This document shows, piece after piece, positions 61,482 to 64,000 of a stretch of DNA of 64,000 bases. The position numbers and the translations under genes are program-made. This stretch comes from an uncultured Bacteroidales bacterium (GTDB taxonomy: Bacteria > Bacteroidota > Bacteroidia > Bacteroidales > UBA932): NCBI GenBank assembly GCA_900316525.1, contig ONDF01000006.1:1-64000 (forward strand). Direction: 5' to 3'. The notes beneath the pieces are model-generated. The model saw nothing but the letters and a program-made list of their open reading frames with translations. It was not told the DNA's origin and did no database searches. Each line of letters starts with the position of its first letter. The first letter of the stretch is position 1.

Positions 61482-62760
61482 CGTCCCAGTAATCGAAAGC
61501 CCGGATGTGGCAGAGGTCGAAGAGGAAGAATCCGTCGGCTTCGGCCTGGATGGTCTTTTCGATTTCGGACAGGAGGGCGGCCTGGCCGCCTTTTTCGAAG
61601 CCCTTCTCGTTGCCGATGTCCGGTCCGGCGTAGAAAGGCACGTCACCGCAGAGCCGTTTCCGGCCCAGGCGGGCATATCCTTCCATGGTCTTTTCCGTGT
61701 CGCCATGGACATTGGCCGCCGGACAATAGGTTCCGAGAAGCATGAAGTCCACAAGGTCCGCCAGGCCCGTCGCCTGATAGTCGGGCGTCGCCCAGGCGAA
61801 AGTGGGTTCCTCCTTCGCCAGGTCGTACTTCGGGCTCGTCCAGTTCACGCCGCTCCGGTAATACTCCGAGAACCAGGCACCCACATAGATGCCCAGCGGG
61901 AGGTCCTTCCGGACGGAATGAACCTTGTCCACGCACCGGGCCACGAAATCGTGGATCACGCGGCAGCGGAAAGTGAGCCACTCCGTCTCCAGCACGTCCG
62001 GCGTCTTGTCCAGGAAGATGTGCCCCGGTTCCGTGAATACCGGCCAGCGTTCCGGTTCCCGGCCGATATAGGCCGCGAACTGCTCCCGGGCCGTGTCCGT
62101 ATAGCCGGCGTCCATCGCATAGTCATCATAGCGGCAGCGGTCCATGACGATGCCGTCCAGTCCCTGGTAGGAGGCCAGTTCGCCCAGCATCGTCAGGAGG
62201 AAATCCTGCACCTCGGCATTGGCCGGATCCAGGAAACAGCCCCCGCGGACGGCGAAATTGTCCGCCTGGTTCGCCAGGGTGCCGTCAGGAAGCAGGTCCA
62301 CGGCGCACCAGGACTTCCGCTCCGGATGGTCGTACACCATGCCCGTAATGAAATTGCTGCCCATCCGCCAGCCTCCGACCATCATGTTCACCCCGGCATG
62401 GACCTTGAGGCCCGCCGCATGGCCGGCATCGATGAAGGCCTGGAGATAGTCGAAATCCGCCTTCCGCTGCTTCAGGCCGATTTCCCCGCCGAACCAGGCC
62501 GGGACCTTCGTCAGCGCCGGAGCAACGGAACTCTTGAAGAGCACGTCCCCGCAGGTAGGCCGCACGTCCACGACGATGTCCGTGAAACCCATCTGGGCGA
62601 TACGCTTACAGTCCGTCGCAATGGAATCAGCATCGTCGGCATAACTGGAGAAGTTGGCCGAAGCATCGATCCAGAGGAAGCGGGGCTTTTCTTTCGAAAC
62701 AGGGGCGCAGGCTCCCAGAAGGAGAGCCAGCACCCCTGCAATCAGAAGTTTGAATCGCAT
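61471..62760 (-). CDS. GHL10-type secreted glycosyl hydrolase-like lipoprotein
   Basis: A 429-residue lipoprotein (VLALLLGACAPV). TIM-barrel family 10-like (GHL10/DUF187): FLWIDASANFSSY, MGFTDIVVDVRPTCGDVLF, HAAGLKVHAGVNMM, VQDFLLTMLGEL, GIVMDRCRYDDYA and LGIYVGAWFSEYY. The catalytic residues are not securely assignable. It follows the truncated secreted gene with a TGATG overlap, so they are co-translated. It overlaps the convergent DUF5009 gene end by 11 bp. Confidence 0.87.
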   Translation of the reverse strand: MRFKLLIAGVLALLLGACAPVSKEKPRFLWIDASANFSSYADDADSIATDCKRIAQMGFTDIVVDVRPTCGDVLFKSSVAPALTKVPAWFGGEIGLKQRKADFDYLQAFIDAGHAAGLKVHAGVNMMVGGWRMGSNFITGMVYDHPERKSWCAVDLLPDGTLANQADNFAVRGGCFLDPANAEVQDFLLTMLGELASYQGLDGIVMDRCRYDDYAMDAGYTDTAREQFAAYIGREPERWPVFTEPGHIFLDKTPDVLETEWLTFRCRVIHDFVARCVDKVHSVRKDLPLGIYVGAWFSEYYRSGVNWTSPKYDLAKEEPTFAWATPDYQATGLADLVDFMLLGTYCPAANVHGDTEKTMEGYARLGRKRLCGDVPFYAGPDIGNEKGFEKGGQAALLSEIEKTIQAEADGFFLFDLCHIRAFDYWDVRF

Positions 62761-64000
62761 CAGAACGAAATCAGCAACTTGGAGATGCTCTCCAGCGTAC
62801 TGTTGACCACGTAGCAGACCAGGCCCAGCTCAGGATCGACATGCAGCTTGACGTCGGCGCTGACATAGGCGTTCAGCGTCGCCCAGCCGTAATCCTCGCC
62901 GACTGCGTAGCTCTCCACGCCGGCAAGTTCGCTTCCATCGAGGATTGCGAGCACTTCACAGGCCTCGGGATTCGTAACATCGAGCACGTAAACACTGGCA
63001 TTTCCGCCGTAACCCCAATACAGGCCCTGCGTATAAGCCATGATTCTACGTCCCTGGTAATCAATGATATCGAGGTTGTTCTGGCATTCGTTTCCACCGG
63101 CGCCCGCTTCAGAAATCATCTTCCAGTCGTACGGTGTCTGCCAGGCGGGGGTGTAGGCATCTTTCAGGAAATACAGGTTCTGAAGACCGTCATAAGCACG
63201 ATAGACGATACCCTCATTCAGGCGAGGGCCGACAGACATCACCGCACCGGCCTCAGGGCTCCAGGAATCGTTCGTCCCGTTGATGGGCCCCCGGGTCTGG
63301 CCATTGACATTGTAGTAATTGTCCAAGGAAACCTCCAGCTTGTCGATTTCCCAACCGGCCCAGTAACGGGAACCGCCGACGAAACCGGTCACTACGGCGC
63401 GGTTGGTGATGTCACCCCGGACACGCCATCCGCCGATCGTGCCATCGAAGTCGGCCGTATGCTCGAACAGTTTCACCGGAGTCTCATTGACGTTCGTCGT
63501 GTAATAGACCGTATAGGTCGTACCGGCATTGAACGGATAGTCCGGAGCCACAATGACATTGCCGGCATCATCGCTGCAGATGGAGGTAGGAGTGATGCCC
63601 GGCCACTCGATGGCCTTCCAATAAGCGCCGTCAGCCGGATTGAGGACATGGACCTTGCTTCCGTCGGAAACGAGCAGGGCGTCGCCGCCGGCGGTCTTGT
63701 AGGCCAGACGGTGATACGGGGCGGCAGGAACGCCGACTTCGCTGAGCAGTTTGGTCCAGAGGACGCTGACGCCGGCAGAGGGAACGAGACCGTCCTGCTT
63801 GAACCAGCCCAGGCCGCCATATTCACCGGAGACCGCACCGTTGATCATGCACTCCGCATACAAGTAGTTCTCACGGGGCACATACGTGTCGTTGGCCTCG
63901 ATCACCAGATGGATCTGATTTTCGGTGTAGGACAGCTTCGCCCAGCCCAGATCCCAGGAATCGACCATGGCACCCTGGTCATTGTCCCAGACGGAGAAGA
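62760..64000 (-). CDS. Secreted beta-propeller-like protein, N-terminal part outside window
   Basis: At least 413 residues visible; the frame is open to base 64000, so the ATG at 63968 need not be the start. No confident family. It has repeated short beta segments (LLVSDGSKVHVLNP, NVIVAPDYPFNAG, SVYVLDVTNPEACEVL), aromatic residues and no catalytic motif, suggesting a propeller or lectin-like surface protein comparable to DUF4623/DUF5018-type proteins. Co-translated with the GHL10 lipoprotein, so possibly a glycan-binding partner. Role is inference. Confidence 0.65.
   Translation of the reverse strand, partial: FSVWDNDQGAMVDSWDLGWAKLSYTENQIHLVIEANDTYVPRENYLYAECMINGAVSGEYGGLGWFKQDGLVPSAGVSVLWTKLLSEVGVPAAPYHRLAYKTAGGDALLVSDGSKVHVLNPADGAYWKAIEWPGITPTSICSDDAGNVIVAPDYPFNAGTTYTVYYTTNVNETPVKLFEHTADFDGTIGGWRVRGDITNRAVVTGFVGGSRYWAGWEIDKLEVSLDNYYNVNGQTRGPINGTNDSWSPEAGAVMSVGPRLNEGIVYRAYDGLQNLYFLKDAYTPAWQTPYDWKMISEAGAGGNECQNNLDIIDYQGRRIMAYTQGLYWGYGGNASVYVLDVTNPEACEVLAILDGSELAGVESYAVGEDYGWATLNAYVSADVKLHVDPELGLVCYVVNSTLESISKLLISF

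Overview
The window looks like a high-GC, uncultured, gut- or rumen-type Bacteroidales (Bacteroidota) chromosome. The evidence is a SusC/SusD pair, a hybrid two-component system (HTCS), DUF3823, many MKK/MKR lipoprotein signals, TAnnTTTG-type promoter boxes and dense operons with ATGA or TGATG overlaps. I see no rRNA, tRNA, CRISPR array, transposase or phage gene. No gene-free stretch exceeds about 230 bases.

Region 1 (1-4498): metH (5' end outside the window) translationally coupled to metF, the methyl branch of methionine synthesis. metH carries three separate in-frame insertions of dispersed repeat DNA. Related repeats recur in fakA and in a carboxylesterase.

Region 2 (4543-12469): a six-gene operon of an MMPL/RND-type exporter, fatty acid kinase (FakA, FakB), a GNAT-like acyltransferase, PlsX and acyl carrier protein. 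A LolA-like carrier converges on it and shares a CTAG stop. This reads as fatty-acid activation (acyl-phosphate to acyl-ACP) tied to N-acyl lipid synthesis and export. FakAB is best known from Gram-positives, so this is the strongest candidate for a little-described system.

Region 3 (12556-22147): a hypothetical two-TM coiled-coil protein, a CE1 esterase, then two converging cassettes. On the + strand these are a tetraheme cytochrome fused to a SUMF1 domain, a Tat-type Gfo/Idh/MocA oxidoreductase and a TIM-barrel isomerase. On the - strand they are a Tat-type Gfo/Idh/MocA oxidoreductase, a DUF1080 (3-keto-glycoside cleaving) lipoprotein and a second TIM-barrel isomerase. Together they suggest envelope 3-keto-glycoside metabolism, perhaps with electrons passed to haems. 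A 151-bp palindromic element and a terminator separate the cassettes.

Region 4 (22306-54611): an esterase-rich polysaccharide-utilisation region. It holds GH9; a CE1-GH3-hydrolase operon; a nine-gene minus-strand locus (carboxylesterase, CE1, CE1, SusC, SusD, DUF3823, lipoprotein, then GH3 and CE1 after an internal terminator); a divergent HTCS; GH95-CE2; and another GH3. A TTGAACA-type direct repeat with 20-21 bp period lies upstream of the HTCS/PUL promoters, the GH95-CE2/GH3 divergent promoters, the CE1-GH3 operon and (degenerate) the CE1 gene at 13721. These are likely sites of one regulator, plausibly the HTCS. The enzymes fit an acetylated and/or feruloylated plant glycan or its oligosaccharides; the exact substrate is open.

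Region 5 (54727-64000): a CreD-like membrane protein, the ABC-F protein EttA, a Tat-type metallophosphoesterase, a lipoprotein FAD oxidoreductase coupled to a DUF5009/HGSNAT-like membrane acyltransferase, and on the - strand a GHL10-type lipoprotein hydrolase after a secreted protein cut by the window edge.
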